A DNA stretch of 64,000 bases from Enterococcus devriesei. Lineage in GTDB: Bacteria > Bacillota > Bacilli > Lactobacillales > Enterococcaceae. The notes under the pieces were generated by a model. It ran no database searches, was not told the DNA's origin, and worked only from the letters and a program-made list of their open reading frames with translations. The stretch is from positions 24,315 through 88,314 of the forward strand of contig NZ_JXKM01000009.1 of NCBI RefSeq assembly GCF_001885905.1, read 5' to 3'. Both the position numbers and the translations under genes were made by a program. Positions 44,926 to 54,127 of this stretch are shown piece by piece. The first letter of the stretch is position 1, and every line of letters starts with the position of its first letter.

Positions 44926-46392
44926 ATGAGACATGCGTTATCCTCAACTAAAAATCGTCAGATCAATATCATCCAGATTCTACGAACAGCGAATAATTAT
45001 GTCTCCATCAAACAACTAGCCGAAAGTGTGAATGCCGTACCAAAAACGGTAGTAAGTGACTGTCTAGAAATTGAAGATCAATGGGGCGATATCGTTCAAA
45101 TCGAAAAAAGTGCCTCCGGTGAGTTTCGCTTGTCTGAGAAAGATAACCATTCGGTACACGAAATATTTTCAGCGATTCTTAAAGAGTCGCCAACCTTCCA
45201 ATTATTGGAGCTACTCTTTTTTCAGCCGGGAAAGTTACGGACCGATCTAGAGAAAGAGCTTTTCCTCAGCTCATCAAGCCTTTATCGTCGCATCGTTAAG
45301 CTAAATGAAGGCTTGGGCGAACGCGGGCTGCAAATCGATAGAAATCAGCTGTGTCTGATTGGTAACGATGAACGGCAACTGCGAATTTTCATGGCGAGCT
45401 ACTTTACTGAAGTCTATGATGTCTATGATTGGCCTTTTCCACTAAATCAAGCAGCGATATTGAAAGCGGCAAATTACTTAAACGAAACCTTCAACTTAAA
45501 TTTAACCTTCATTCAAAAAACCGAATTTTCCTTTTTGATTGCTGTTAGCTTGATCCGTCAAGGGCAAGGCTTCTTCAATCATCAAAAACGCAATATGTAT
45601 ACTAAAAATCATCTAAAATTTTATCAACCTTCAGTCACGCGTGGGCTAGCTAACTTAGATTTACCGCAAAGTGAACATCACCAATGTGACTTGATCCAAA
45701 CTATTTTTTGGCCTAATTTCGCTTGGGACAATCAAGAAGAAGAAGATCGTATCACTCGGCTTTGTGATGCCACAATCGCTACAATCATCGAAGCCTTAGG
45801 CATCACTATTTCCGATCAAAGCCGGGTAGAGTGCGTCGATCTTTTAAAGATGACTTACACTTCATACAAAGTCTACCCTTATGAGAAACACGTGGCGTAT
45901 AATCGCGAACTCTACAACAGTTTAACGATTCAAAGAGACTTTATGGTTTTCAGCAGAGTCTTGATGAAAACACTCAAAAATTTAGAGGCCAAAGTTCATT
46001 TCCCTTGGTACTCGTTATATTTTCATTCTATTTTATTTGAGCTATTCATCTATTGGAACGATCTTCCTGAAAAATTAGCAGCCCTGCGTCAACCGGTTAA
46101 AGTCGAGGTTTGCAGTGATTTAGGCATTAAACATGCGCAGCTTTTAGCTCACTACCTTAAAAACAATTATCCGGGAAAAATTTCTTTAGATGTCCAAGCG
46201 GAAAAAATCTATGCCAAGGTGGCGCAGGAGTCTTTGACCTCTGATCTATATGTTACCAATTTTTCCACCCCAATCATTCCAGAAGAAAAGTTATTTGTGA
46301 TCGAAGACGTTCCTTCAGCCAAAAGTTTAAGCGCGTTAGCTAAAAGAATCGAGGAGCATCGAATGAATACATTGATTGGGCAGCTGTCTTAA
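44926..46392 (+). CDS. Mga-like helix-turn-helix regulator
   Basis: A 488-residue protein with two N-terminal helix-turn-helix domains (NYVSIKQLAESVNAVPKTVVSD; FLSSSSLYRRIVKLNEGL), a PRD-like helical middle, and a C-terminal EIIB-like region (KVEVCSDLGIKHAQLLAHYLKNNYP). This is the Mga/AtxA virulence-regulator architecture of Gram-positives, tied in studied cases to carbohydrate status. No target gene adjoins it in the same direction. A terminator hairpin follows. Confidence 0.82.
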   Translation: MRHALSSTKNRQINIIQILRTANNYVSIKQLAESVNAVPKTVVSDCLEIEDQWGDIVQIEKSASGEFRLSEKDNHSVHEIFSAILKESPTFQLLELLFFQPGKLRTDLEKELFLSSSSLYRRIVKLNEGLGERGLQIDRNQLCLIGNDERQLRIFMASYFTEVYDVYDWPFPLNQAAILKAANYLNETFNLNLTFIQKTEFSFLIAVSLIRQGQGFFNHQKRNMYTKNHLKFYQPSVTRGLANLDLPQSEHHQCDLIQTIFWPNFAWDNQEEEDRITRLCDATIATIIEALGITISDQSRVECVDLLKMTYTSYKVYPYEKHVAYNRELYNSLTIQRDFMVFSRVLMKTLKNLEAKVHFPWYSLYFHSILFELFIYWNDLPEKLAALRQPVKVEVCSDLGIKHAQLLAHYLKNNYPGKISLDVQAEKIYAKVAQESLTSDLYVTNFSTPIIPEEKLFVIEDVPSAKSLSALAKRIEEHRMNTLIGQLS

Positions 46393-46409
46393 TTGAATTA
46401 AGAATAGTA

Positions 46410-46448
46410 AAAAGCTGTATGAACGAAAGATCGTTCATACAGCTTTTT
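46410..46448 (+). terminator. Terminator of the Mga-like gene
   Basis: Stem AAAAAGCTGTATGAACGA / TCGTTCATACAGCTTTTT with loop AAGA, about 18 bases after the stop; it is symmetrical and may also terminate the small minus-strand gene. Confidence 0.85.
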
Positions 46449-46450
46449 AT

Positions 46451-46588
46451 TTAGATCCTAATCAGATAGTTTTTTGTTCGAACTGTTCGATCTGATAGGG
46501 ATAATTTAGAGGCTAGATATCCGATTGTAACATACTCACCATTATGTTCTATTAAAAAACTCAACAAAGCCTTTTCCTTCTGCCTCAT
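46451..46588 (-). pseudogene. 45-codon helix-turn-helix fragment, remnant of an Mga/PRD-type regulator
   Basis: An ORF with a proper ribosome site (AGGAG, and TGAGG before ATG 46588) encodes MRQKEKALLSFL, then YVTIGYLASKLSLSDRTVR and NYLIRI. This is the first helix-turn-helix of BglG/Mga-type regulators, and the protein stops directly after it. A full regulator needs about 450 more residues; none follow, because the Mga-like gene's terminator comes next. It is either a decayed gene or a mini DNA-binding protein. Missed by length cut-offs. Confidence 0.5.
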
Positions 46589-46683
46589 CCTCAATCACTC
46601 CTAAATTTTTTATTTTTCACTGTTCATTGCATTTACCTGTTTAAATCAATTAAGGAAACCTTTAGTACAAATCAAGAATAATA

Positions 46684-46697
46684 TGTAAGCGTTTCCC
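46684..46697. promoter_or_regulatory. cre-like site (CcpA)
   Basis: TGTAAGCGTTTCCC fits 13 of 14 positions of TGWAARCGYTWNCW. Located about 100 bases upstream of the helix-turn-helix fragment. Confidence 0.4.
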
Positions 46698-46783
46698 TAT
46701 CAACGTAGAAATTTCCGTATCAATAAGGAAAAAAATTGTAGATTTAAGATTTAATCATCCTTCAAAGATACCTAATATAAAAG

Positions 46784-46830
46784 AATTGTCTATAATATAT
46801 CCAATATAATTGAATATATTATAGACAATT
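46784..46830. repeat. Perfect 17-bp inverted repeat, AT-rich
   Basis: Arms AATTGTCTATAATATAT (46784-46800) and its exact reverse complement (46814-46830), with a 13-base loop. Each arm carries a TATAAT-like core. It lies in the 290-base gap between the helix-turn-helix fragment and the MutS-like gene, about 50 bases past the MutS-like stop. No GC core or T-tail, so it is an unusual terminator if it is one. Confidence 0.7.
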
Positions 46831-46878
46831 TAGTCAATTATTTAATTTTAAAGAACAACTAATGAGTCTTTAACCATT

Positions 46879-48528
46879 TTACTCAAACACTGTCCACGTA
46901 CGATGCTTATCGAAATATTCTGCTTCACTTTGCGCCTGCTTCACAAGTGTTTCGGGATAGCCTAACACTTTTAAAAGCGCAATTGCATTACGGGTCGTCG
47001 CTGGTCCCTGTCGAACTTGGTAATCAAAATTGACCCCTTGTTCTTCTGTCACTTGTTCTTCAAAATGCAGATTGTCACATTTGGTCTTCAATATTTCCGT
47101 CAGCTCGATGTCGTGTGTGGCAACGAAGGCCAGGCTAGGATAAGCGCTGATCCAATTCACAACGCTAGAAGAAGCGGCAATTCGTTCAATCGTATTCGTT
47201 CCTTTTAATATCTCATCCACAAAACAATAGCAACGTTGACTGGTGGCGACTTGATCCAGTAACCGTTTGATCGACTTGATTTCCGCTACAAAATAACTGT
47301 CTCCTTCAATCACGTTATCTTCCACTGCCATCGAAGTTATCACATGGCCTGCTTGAATTGTAAAAGATTCCGCTAGCGCGGTATTGATCGTTTGCGCCAA
47401 GATAGCACTGATGGCGATACTGCGGACATAGGTCGATTTACCGGAAGCATTCGAGCCTGTCACTAAGATATTTTTTTGCCATTCAACGGGATTTGCTACT
47501 GGCCCATTAACTAAGGGATGATAAATATTCTCTGCCACAACGCCACCGGTTTTAAGCTGCGGTTGACAACTCAGGGGAACATAAATCCGAAAATTTAGAA
47601 CAGCGATCGCCACTTCCATCTTCCCTAAAGCTTCCCACAAGTTTATCGCCTGCTGATTGTATTTGCTCAACCGCGTCAAAACAAAATTATAAGCAATAAA
47701 CGGAATCATGAACATCATATTCAAGTAATCAAATAGCACATCCGCCTCCGTATTCCCTTTAATGCGAAAAGAAAAGCCCCACATTGCAATTCCCTTTAAC
47801 GGCTGAAAGTTTTGCTTCATTTCCGCTTGCAGCGGCGTTTTTAGCTTACAAAGTTTTTTCGTCAAAACGATCGTCTGGACTAGGTAACGCATACTGTTCA
47901 ACTCGATTTCCAAGCGAACTTTTTTATACATATAAAAAATAATATTAAAAACCATCGCCCCAATAAAAAGCAGTAAGGCCACCGGACCAATTATTAAAAG
48001 CAGTAGCAAACTAATTATCGGTAAGACTCCTAGTGCCACATACAACCAAAACGTTCCTAATTGCTCTCGCTGGCCGCTGGCTAAGTATTGTTTCGTAAAA
48101 TTATTATCTTGCTTTCCCAGGCGGGCATAGTTATATTGGATCTCCTGCTGCATCTTCGGATTTTCTTCAAAAAAGTCTATCAAGTCTTCCAATTCTTGAT
48201 CTTTCGCAAAATTGAAATTGCGCAGTTGTTGATAAAGCGCTTCGGAGCCGACACTAGAATACGTGCCATTAATCAATTTGAAAATTTCAAACATATCTAA
48301 ATCGTGCCAAGTAAGCTCATCTACTTCACTATCCCAATGACGAAATCCCTTTTCAATCTGCCAAGCTTGGTTCAAGCTTTCCTCTTTATCCAGATGTGAC
48401 TGGTATGGTTGCTTTCCCCAATTATCAATCACCTTGCGTTTCAATTTATAGCGCGAGTAAGTTTCCAGCCCAATCAAGGCAACAAACATCGCAACGATTC
48501 CACTAACAATTATCACTATCGCACTCAT
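46879..48528 (-). CDS. Membrane-anchored MutS-like ATPase
   Basis: 549 residues. The C-terminal ATPase domain has MutS landmarks: Walker A VTGSNASGKST, YFVAEIKSIKRLL, Walker B CFVDEILKGTNTIER, and ATHDIELTEIL. Unlike MutS it lacks the mismatch-binding N-terminus; instead it has hydrophobic segments at about residues 2-24 and 160-202 plus a MutS-core-like helical region. Such MutS-like membrane ATPases occur in Lactobacillales and are of unknown function; a role in mismatch repair is not supported. GGAGCT before tandem ATGs points to 48528 or 48531. Confidence 0.82.
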   Translation of the reverse strand: MSAIVIIVSGIVAMFVALIGLETYSRYKLKRKVIDNWGKQPYQSHLDKEESLNQAWQIEKGFRHWDSEVDELTWHDLDMFEIFKLINGTYSSVGSEALYQQLRNFNFAKDQELEDLIDFFEENPKMQQEIQYNYARLGKQDNNFTKQYLASGQREQLGTFWLYVALGVLPIISLLLLLIIGPVALLLFIGAMVFNIIFYMYKKVRLEIELNSMRYLVQTIVLTKKLCKLKTPLQAEMKQNFQPLKGIAMWGFSFRIKGNTEADVLFDYLNMMFMIPFIAYNFVLTRLSKYNQQAINLWEALGKMEVAIAVLNFRIYVPLSCQPQLKTGGVVAENIYHPLVNGPVANPVEWQKNILVTGSNASGKSTYVRSIAISAILAQTINTALAESFTIQAGHVITSMAVEDNVIEGDSYFVAEIKSIKRLLDQVATSQRCYCFVDEILKGTNTIERIAASSSVVNWISAYPSLAFVATHDIELTEILKTKCDNLHFEEQVTEEQGVNFDYQVRQGPATTRNAIALLKVLGYPETLVKQAQSEAEYFDKHRTWTVFE

Positions 48529-48620
48529 CATAGCTCCTTTTCTATCCGTTTTATTTAAGTGTAGCGAATAATAAAACTTTTTCAATCATGAATTAAACGT
48601 TGTACCAATACTTTTTTGTA

Positions 48621-48648
48621 AAAAGAAAAAGCCCTCGTTTCCACGAGG
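48621..48648 (-). terminator. Terminator of rplS
   Basis: A 6-bp GC-rich stem CCTCGT/ACGAGG (48633-48638 with 48643-48648), then on the minus strand GC, T5, C, T5. Confidence 0.8.
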
Positions 48649-48674
48649 ACCTTGCTTCATCAGATAATAATAGA

Positions 48675-49022
48675 TTAACGACGAATTTCTTTGATACGAG
48701 CTGCTTTTCCGTGTAATGCACGTAGGTAGTAAAGTTTTGCACGACGTACTTTACCGTAACGAACAACTTCGATTTTTGCAACACGTGGAGTGTGTAGTGG
48801 GTAAGTACGTTCCACACCAACACCGTTAGAGATTTTACGTACAGTATAAGTTTCGCTAATGCCAGCTCCGCGACGTTTGATTACTACGCCTTCGAATAAC
48901 TGAATACGTTCGCGAGTTCCTTCGACAACTTTCGCGTGTACACGAACAGTGTCCCCAGGACGGAATGCTGGGATGTCAGTACGTAATTGTTCTTGAGTTA
49001 GTTCTTGAATCAATGGATTCAT
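48675..49022 (-). CDS. rplS: 50S ribosomal protein L19
   Basis: 115 residues, the normal L19 length, with [51 protein letters not shown] and [12 protein letters not shown] 49022 has AAGGAGAATG upstream; a longer frame to 49100 runs through the leader and is not used. In most Firmicutes rplS directly follows trmD; here a DUF389 membrane-protein gene intervenes and rplS has its own promoter. Confidence 0.97.
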   Translation of the reverse strand: MNPLIQELTQEQLRTDIPAFRPGDTVRVHAKVVEGTRERIQLFEGVVIKRRGAGISETYTVRKISNGVGVERTYPLHTPRVAKIEVVRYGKVRRAKLYYLRALHGKAARIKEIRR

Positions 49023-49104
49023 ATTTATCATTCTCCTTATTCCAAACATTCTTAGGACAGGTGCCCCAGCGGAATATCGTATAATTGATGAGCTTTGCAC
49101 TCAC
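49023..49104 (-). ncRNA. Possible L19 mRNA leader structure
   Basis: Between the rplS start and its promoter are TATTCC and GGAATA segments enclosing a GC-rich GGGGCACCTGTCC hairpin, with the ribosome site just after. L19 leaders of low-GC Gram-positives autoregulate by L19 binding. The match is by position and general fold only. Confidence 0.4.
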
Positions 49105-49110
49105 CAAAAC

Positions 49111-49140
49111 ATTCTAACACAGATAAAAAGCATCTGTAAA
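49111..49140 (-). promoter_or_regulatory. Promoter of rplS
   Basis: On the minus strand TTTACA (49140-49135), an 18-base spacer and TAGAAT (49116-49111). Confidence 0.6.
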
Positions 49141-49163
49141 GATAAATTTCTTGTCACGCCGGA

Positions 49164-50438
49164 TTAATTCTCCAGCTTAATAGAAATTTCTTTATCTTGC
49201 TGCTTGATATAACTCTCGGCCTGCTGTTTGATTTTATTTTGTTCCGTCTCTGAAAGTTTTTTCTGAGTCATGATTTCGATCACACCGGTTTGCTCTCCGG
49301 TCTTGGTTTCTTGTTCCTTTAAGGAGATACTGGTGATTCGGTTAGGAAACTCAGTGAACAGCTTTTCTTTGATTTGTTCCATTTCCTGATACAACGAATG
49401 ATCGCTGGCGGCGTTCGTTAAGCGCTGTGTTTCCGCTTGCGGGGTATTTTCTTGTTGTTGATTTTCTAAGTAACGATCTAAATCCTTTAGACTCAGCGCT
49501 TCGCTATCTGCGACTTGACGGACGCTTAGTTGATAATCCTTCAGCCGATAGTCGGCTAACTTTTCTTGCAACTGTGTGAGCTGTGATTTCGTCAGTTCCG
49601 AGCCGATGGTATCGATGGATAAATGATGGTTCTCTGTGTCTAGGGCTTGATTTAAAACGTAATAATCAGAGAATTCGTTGGCTAGGTATTTTTTAACTTG
49701 TTGTTCATCCACTTGCTTTTTTACTAAGGAACCAGCTGAGAAAATACTCGGCAGTAGGACTAAAACAGCAACGAAGATCATGACATAATTTCTCTTTTTT
49801 GCCTCACCTTTTTTCACCACTTTACGGGTAGAAATCTGAAAAACCTGCAGTACGATGAAGGAGGTCAAAATAATACAAGAAACATTGACGAGAAACAAAT
49901 AACTGGCGCCTAAAAAGAAATCTAGATTTCTTTCGTAGATCCCATAACCTACCACACACAACGGCGGCATCAACGTCGTTGCAATGGCTACTCCTGGAAC
50001 GATATTATTCATTTCTTTTTTTCTGGCACCGATCATACCGGCGATCCCACCAAAAATAGCAATGATTGCATCCCAAATCGTCGGCTGCGTACGGGCTAAA
50101 ATTTCTGAACTGGCATAGGTGATCGGTGAAAGGAAAAAATAAAGGGCCGCCGCAATAATGGCGAAGCCGGCTTCCAATAGTAATAATTTCAACGCTTTGA
50201 TCGTCAGCCGGGAATCAAAAGTCGCAAGCCCCATCCCTAGACCTTGGACTGGCGCCATGATCGGTGAGATTAGCATCGCACCGATCACCACTGGCTGTGA
50301 ATTCATGTTTAAGCCGATAGAAGCAATCACGATTGCGCACACTAGAATCAGGACATTCTCCTTCTTTGGTGTGATTCCGTCATATATTTTATCGTAAAGC
50401 TCCTGATTCGTTAATACTGATGGATCGTCCATGCTCAT
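49164..50438 (-). CDS. DUF389-family integral membrane protein
   Basis: 424 residues. An N-terminal DUF389 domain with about six TM segments (NMNSQPVVIGAMLISPIMAPVQGLGMGLA; MIGARKKEMNNIVPGVAIATTLMPPLCVVGYG are family hallmarks), then a hydrophilic, Gln/Glu-rich C-terminal region (about 245-424) predicted to lie outside the TM core. Function unknown in bacteria. GAGG five bases upstream favours ATG 50438 over 50468. Inserted between trmD and rplS. Confidence 0.82.
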   Translation of the reverse strand: MSMDDPSVLTNQELYDKIYDGITPKKENVLILVCAIVIASIGLNMNSQPVVIGAMLISPIMAPVQGLGMGLATFDSRLTIKALKLLLLEAGFAIIAAALYFFLSPITYASSEILARTQPTIWDAIIAIFGGIAGMIGARKKEMNNIVPGVAIATTLMPPLCVVGYGIYERNLDFFLGASYLFLVNVSCIILTSFIVLQVFQISTRKVVKKGEAKKRNYVMIFVAVLVLLPSIFSAGSLVKKQVDEQQVKKYLANEFSDYYVLNQALDTENHHLSIDTIGSELTKSQLTQLQEKLADYRLKDYQLSVRQVADSEALSLKDLDRYLENQQQENTPQAETQRLTNAASDHSLYQEMEQIKEKLFTEFPNRITSISLKEQETKTGEQTGVIEIMTQKKLSETEQNKIKQQAESYIKQQDKEISIKLEN

Positions 50439-50512
50439 CACTTCCTCGTTTTCTTTTAATTGTAGCAAAAAAGCTTGAATGACTGAAAAAATATGCAGTC
50501 ACTCAAGCTCGT

Positions 50513-51247
50513 CTATTCTTCGTTCTTTATTTCAATTAATAATTTTTGCATTTCGGGAGTCAGCTCTAATTTTTCCAGCATGTCCGGTCGGCGCAAATAG
50601 GTTCGCCGCAAGGATTCTTTTAATTGCCATTCTTCAATCAGACGATGGTTGCCGTTCATCAAAACTTCCGGCACACCCATCCCTTCAAATTCAGCAGGTC
50701 GGGTATATTGAGGATGTTCCAGCAAACCTGTCGAGTGGGAATCCGTTTTCGCCGAAGTCTGGTTGCCCAGCACGTCTGGTAATAAACGAACAGTGGCATC
50801 AATCATTACCATTGCTCCAAGCTCGCCACCAGTCAAAACATAATCGCCTAAAGAAACTTCATCGGTCACTAAAGAACGAATCCGTTCATCATAGCCTTCA
50901 TAATGTCCGCAAATAAAGACCAGCTGCTCTTCTTGGGAAAATTCCTCCGCCATTTTTTGGTTGAAAGGTTTTCCGGCTGGATCAAGCAAAATCACCCGTT
51001 TTTGTTGATTACTCGTTTCAGCTTCGATGGCTTTCAAATTATCATAGATTGGCTGGACCTTTAATAACATTCCAGCGCCACCACCGTAAGGATAATCGTC
51101 CACCTGCTTATGTTTATTATCTGAATACTGACGGAAATCATGTACCTTAATCTCCAATAATTCTTTTTCTACTGCTTTACCGATAATCGATTCTCCTAAA
51201 GGTTCTTCGATCATTCTAGGAAAGAGGGTCAGTACATCAATCCGCAT
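50513..51247 (-). CDS. trmD: tRNA (guanine37-N1)-methyltransferase
   Basis: 244 residues. The SPOUT trefoil-knot enzyme has [40 protein letters not shown] and [19 protein letters not shown]. It makes m1G37, needed to keep the reading frame. Overlaps the rimM stop by 11 bases, so it is translationally coupled. Confidence 0.96.
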   Translation of the reverse strand: MRIDVLTLFPRMIEEPLGESIIGKAVEKELLEIKVHDFRQYSDNKHKQVDDYPYGGGAGMLLKVQPIYDNLKAIEAETSNQQKRVILLDPAGKPFNQKMAEEFSQEEQLVFICGHYEGYDERIRSLVTDEVSLGDYVLTGGELGAMVMIDATVRLLPDVLGNQTSAKTDSHSTGLLEHPQYTRPAEFEGMGVPEVLMNGNHRLIEEWQLKESLRRTYLRRPDMLEKLELTPEMQKLLIEIKNEE

Positions 51248-51761
51248 CGTCTAACAATCCTTCCGGAAGTTCCACATGAACAGTTCCCTCAGTCAGGTCA
51301 ATATCTGTTACAACTGATTCGATATAAGGAATCAGCGCGTCTTTCTGACCCTTACGTTTTACTACCCACACATCATTCGCGCCTGGTGATAAAATTTCAG
51401 TGATCTTTCCGATTTCACGATCTTCTTCATCAATGACTGTCAGACCAATGATTTCATGATAATAGTATTCATGTTCGTTCAGTTCAGTCAATTGCTTTTC
51501 AGATATTTTTAAAATGCCATCACGAAAGGCTTCGACTTGATTGATGTTGGGATAACCTTCAAAACTTAACAAGTCAAAATTTTTATGGCGACGATAACTG
51601 GCGATCGTTAAAGGTAAAACCTCTTGGTCTTCTCTAAATAAGAAAAGTTTTTCTCCAACTTGATAGCGTTCCTCCGTAAAATCCGTGGTTGAGATCACGC
51701 GAACTTCACCACGGATTCCGTGGGTATTGACGATTTTCCCGACTTTATAATAATTAGTCAC
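51237..51761 (-). CDS. rimM: 16S rRNA processing protein RimM
   Basis: 174 residues: N-terminal RimM beta-barrel ([21 protein letters not shown]) and C-terminal PRC-barrel ([36 protein letters not shown]). Binds S19 in 30S maturation. The start is a GTG at 51761 with AGAGGGAA upstream; the longer frame to 51869 lies inside the end of the lipoprotein gene. Confidence 0.94.
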   Translation of the reverse strand: MTNYYKVGKIVNTHGIRGEVRVISTTDFTEERYQVGEKLFLFREDQEVLPLTIASYRRHKNFDLLSFEGYPNINQVEAFRDGILKISEKQLTELNEHEYYYHEIIGLTVIDEEDREIGKITEILSPGANDVWVVKRKGQKDALIPYIESVVTDIDLTEGTVHVELPEGLLDDAD

Positions 51762-51784
51762 GTACTTCCCTCTTTCTGCTTTCT

Positions 51785-52633
51785 CTATTGTGCCATCGAA
51801 ACAGCCATTTTCAAGCTGCTCATGGCATCTGCGTTCATTATTGTATAAACCGTTTGATTGTTTTGCCAAACCACTGTATTGGATTGGAAATCACTTGGTG
51901 TTACTCGTAAGGAAATTTGGCCGGCCGTTTGTGGTACTGGTAAAAAGGCCCCTTCCAAATATTCAACCGTCTGTTTAGCCAACGGTTTCGGATCTTCTTG
52001 TTCCAAATTATTGGCGCGAACCGAAAGACTCCAATTACCTTCTTTCCAGCCTAAAAAGCTTGAGCCAGCACCAGCCGTTTGATAGCCGGTAATATTGTGG
52101 CCTAGATCAACCTGTTGGCCATTTGGATCATAAGTTTGTCCAACTTCATTTTGAGCCGTCTCTTTTGAATCAAAGGTATGACGTTGAAATTGTGCCACTG
52201 GTGTTTGACTATTTAAACTTGAATCATTAAAAGGCGTCTCTTCATTGACAACGTAATAATTCACTTTCAATGTTCCTTGTGCTTCAGAAGCAGTAATTCC
52301 AATTGTTTTACCGCCGCTAATTGTAGCCGGATCAGGAAATTTTTCATTTGGGTAATTGGCTTTGAGTTCTTCTAATGCGGTCATGGCATGATTGGCATGT
52401 GTCGAATCGGTTCCAGTTGCACTTGTAGCAGTCTTTGTGCTTGAAGCGACAGTTGACGATGGTTTTGCGCTACTTGGTTTACTGCTTTGCGAACTTGACG
52501 TGTTGGTAGTTGAGCTGGTCTTCGTCGTGGCTGTCGCCGTCGATTTTGTGGTGCTATCTTTTGAATCATTAGTTCCAGAGTTACAGGCGGCGAGTGCGAA
52601 CAACGCGCTAAACAATACTAAAAATTTTTTCAT
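51785..52633 (-). CDS. Lipoprotein of unknown function
   Basis: 282 residues: lipobox LAAC (Cys17), a long Ser/Thr/Lys-rich linker (about 20-80), and a globular domain (about 85-282) with no recognised motif. It ends 23 bases before the rimM start, inside the conserved khpA-rimM-trmD gene order. Own ribosome site (GGAGGTG). A terminator lies between khpA and this gene. Confidence 0.75.
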   Translation of the reverse strand: MKKFLVLFSALFALAACNSGTNDSKDSTTKSTATATTKTSSTTNTSSSQSSKPSSAKPSSTVASSTKTATSATGTDSTHANHAMTALEELKANYPNEKFPDPATISGGKTIGITASEAQGTLKVNYYVVNEETPFNDSSLNSQTPVAQFQRHTFDSKETAQNEVGQTYDPNGQQVDLGHNITGYQTAGAGSSFLGWKEGNWSLSVRANNLEQEDPKPLAKQTVEYLEGAFLPVPQTAGQISLRVTPSDFQSNTVVWQNNQTVYTIMNADAMSSLKMAVSMAQ

Positions 52634-52673
52634 GATGAAACACCTCCACCTTCATTCTACTCCACATCTACGT

Positions 52674-52706
52674 AAAAAACACTCGAATCAAACTGACTCG
52701 AGTGTT
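52674..52706 (-). terminator. Terminator after khpA
   Basis: An 8-bp stem ACACTCGA/TCGAGTGT (52680-52687 with 52699-52706), then on the minus strand T6; separates rpsP-khpA from the lipoprotein-rimM-trmD block. Confidence 0.75.
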
Positions 52707-52712
52707 CCGATT

Positions 52713-52958
52713 TTATTTACCATCCACGATATTTAGACGAACTTTTTTCGGTCCATTCGTCCGGACGCTGTATACGATCGTACGGATCGCTTTTGCGACA
52801 CGGCCTTGTTTCCCGATGATTCTACCGATATCCTCAGGTGCAACCGCTAAGTTGTACTCTAAGAAATCTTTAGACTCTTCGATCTCTAATTTCACTTCAT
52901 CTGGTTTTGTCACCAACGGACGAACAATGGTCAACACAAGGTTAGTTAAATCTTGCAT
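52713..52958 (-). CDS. khpA: KH-domain RNA-binding protein KhpA (YlqC)
   Basis: 81 residues, a single KH domain with the GRIIGKQGRVAKAIRTIV loop and KKVRLNIVDGK end. In related bacteria KhpA pairs with KhpB to bind sRNAs and mRNAs and affects cell elongation. 11 bases downstream of rpsP, as in most Firmicutes. Confidence 0.95.
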   Translation of the reverse strand: MQDLTNLVLTIVRPLVTKPDEVKLEIEESKDFLEYNLAVAPEDIGRIIGKQGRVAKAIRTIVYSVRTNGPKKVRLNIVDGK

Positions 52959-52969
52959 AATTGATCACC

Positions 52970-53245
52970 TTACTTCTTAGCGAATTTAGCGTCGTGGTGT
53001 TTTTGCATGATGCCTTCTTTAGAAAGAATGTTACGAACTGTATCAGAAGGTTGCGCACCTTTTTGTAACCAGTTTAAAACATTTTCTTCTTTTAAGACTA
53101 CTTCTGCAGGGTCTTTCAAAGGATTGTAAGTACCCACAGTTTCGATAAAACGTCCATCACGAGGAGAACGAGAATCAGCAACAACGATACGGTAGAAAGG
53201 TTTCTTTTTAGAACCCATACGTTTCAAGCGAATTTTAACTGCCAT
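52970..53245 (-). CDS. rpsP: 30S ribosomal protein S16
   Basis: 91 residues, full length, with [38 protein letters not shown] and [19 protein letters not shown]. Co-transcribed with khpA. In most relatives ffh lies directly upstream; here the next 4.3 kb hold unrelated genes. Confidence 0.97.
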   Translation of the reverse strand: MAVKIRLKRMGSKKKPFYRIVVADSRSPRDGRFIETVGTYNPLKDPAEVVLKEENVLNWLQKGAQPSDTVRNILSKEGIMQKHHDAKFAKK

Positions 53246-53471
53246 TGTATAACTACACCTCCATATAATTAATCACAAGATGTAGTCTAACACGCTTTTG
53301 TTTAGCTGTAAAGAGTTTTTTCTTTACAGCTTCTTTTTCTTTCTAATCAGCGGTCGTATTCTTAAAAACGGTTGAAATAAAAATCGTAAGTCGTATCTTT
53401 TGCATCAATTACTTATTTTTTGTAAGATTAAAAAGTAGATAACGAATGTAATTTACTTAGGAGGAATAGTT

Positions 53472-54026
53472 ATGACAAAAACTATCGGTATTTTGGTAGG
53501 AAGTTTACGTAAAGATTCTTACAACAAAATCGTCGCAAAACAATTTGCGGAATTATTACCAGAAGGCTTTGAAGCAAAATTTATTAAAATTGATGATCTT
53601 CCATTCTATAATGAGGATTTAGAGGTTGAAGGTCAAATTCCTGAAGCTTGGACTCGTTTACGTGAAGATATTAAAGGCGTGGATGGACTATACTTCGTCA
53701 CTCCAGAATACAATCGTTCCATTCCAGCAGCTTTAAAAAATGCATTAGACGTTGGTTCACGTCCAATGGGTAGCAGTGTTTGGGGCGGCAAACCCGGCCT
53801 AGTCGTGACTGTATCACCTGGTGGCCCTGGTGGATTCGGTGCTAACCATATCTTACGTCAATCACTAGTCTTTTTAGATGTCCCAACCTTGCAACAACCA
53901 GAAGCATATATCGGTGGCATCATGAACTTAGTTGATAATGATGGTCACCTAGCTGACGGTACAGTGAAATTCTTCAAGACGATCACTGATCAGTATATTG
54001 AGTTCTTCAATAAATTAACAAAATAA
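53472..54026 (+). CDS. NADPH-dependent FMN reductase (flavodoxin-like)
   Basis: 184 residues with FMN-binding GSLRKDSYNKIVA and TPEYNRSIPAALKNALD, and a PGGPGGFGANHILR loop, as in ChrR/azoreductase-type quinone or FMN reductases. More distant from the two reductase domains at 14-17 kb. AGGAGG precedes the ATG. Monocistronic with a terminator. Confidence 0.87.
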   Translation: MTKTIGILVGSLRKDSYNKIVAKQFAELLPEGFEAKFIKIDDLPFYNEDLEVEGQIPEAWTRLREDIKGVDGLYFVTPEYNRSIPAALKNALDVGSRPMGSSVWGGKPGLVVTVSPGGPGGFGANHILRQSLVFLDVPTLQQPEAYIGGIMNLVDNDGHLADGTVKFFKTITDQYIEFFNKLTK

Positions 54027-54038
54027 TTTGCCTTTTCT

Positions 54039-54078
54039 AAATGACTTGCGATTTTCGCAAGTCATTTTCTTTTTTTTT
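54039..54078 (+). terminator. Terminator of the FMN reductase gene
   Basis: A 12-bp stem AAATGACTTGCG/CGCAAGTCATTT (54039-54050 with 54056-54067), then a long T-run. Confidence 0.88.
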
Positions 54079-54127
54079 AATATGCTATACTCATTACTAA
54101 ACAACCAGCTTTTTTAGGAGGGATTAT

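Noticed and set aside
46879..48528. True mismatch-repair MutS or MutS2
   Set aside because: The mismatch-binding and connector domains (MutS) and the Smr endonuclease domain (MutS2) are absent, and TM segments are present.
52392..52736. 114-codon plus-strand ORF opposite the lipoprotein gene
   Set aside because: Its valine/leucine-rich product is the antisense of the Ser/Thr linker of the lipoprotein; it has no independent support.
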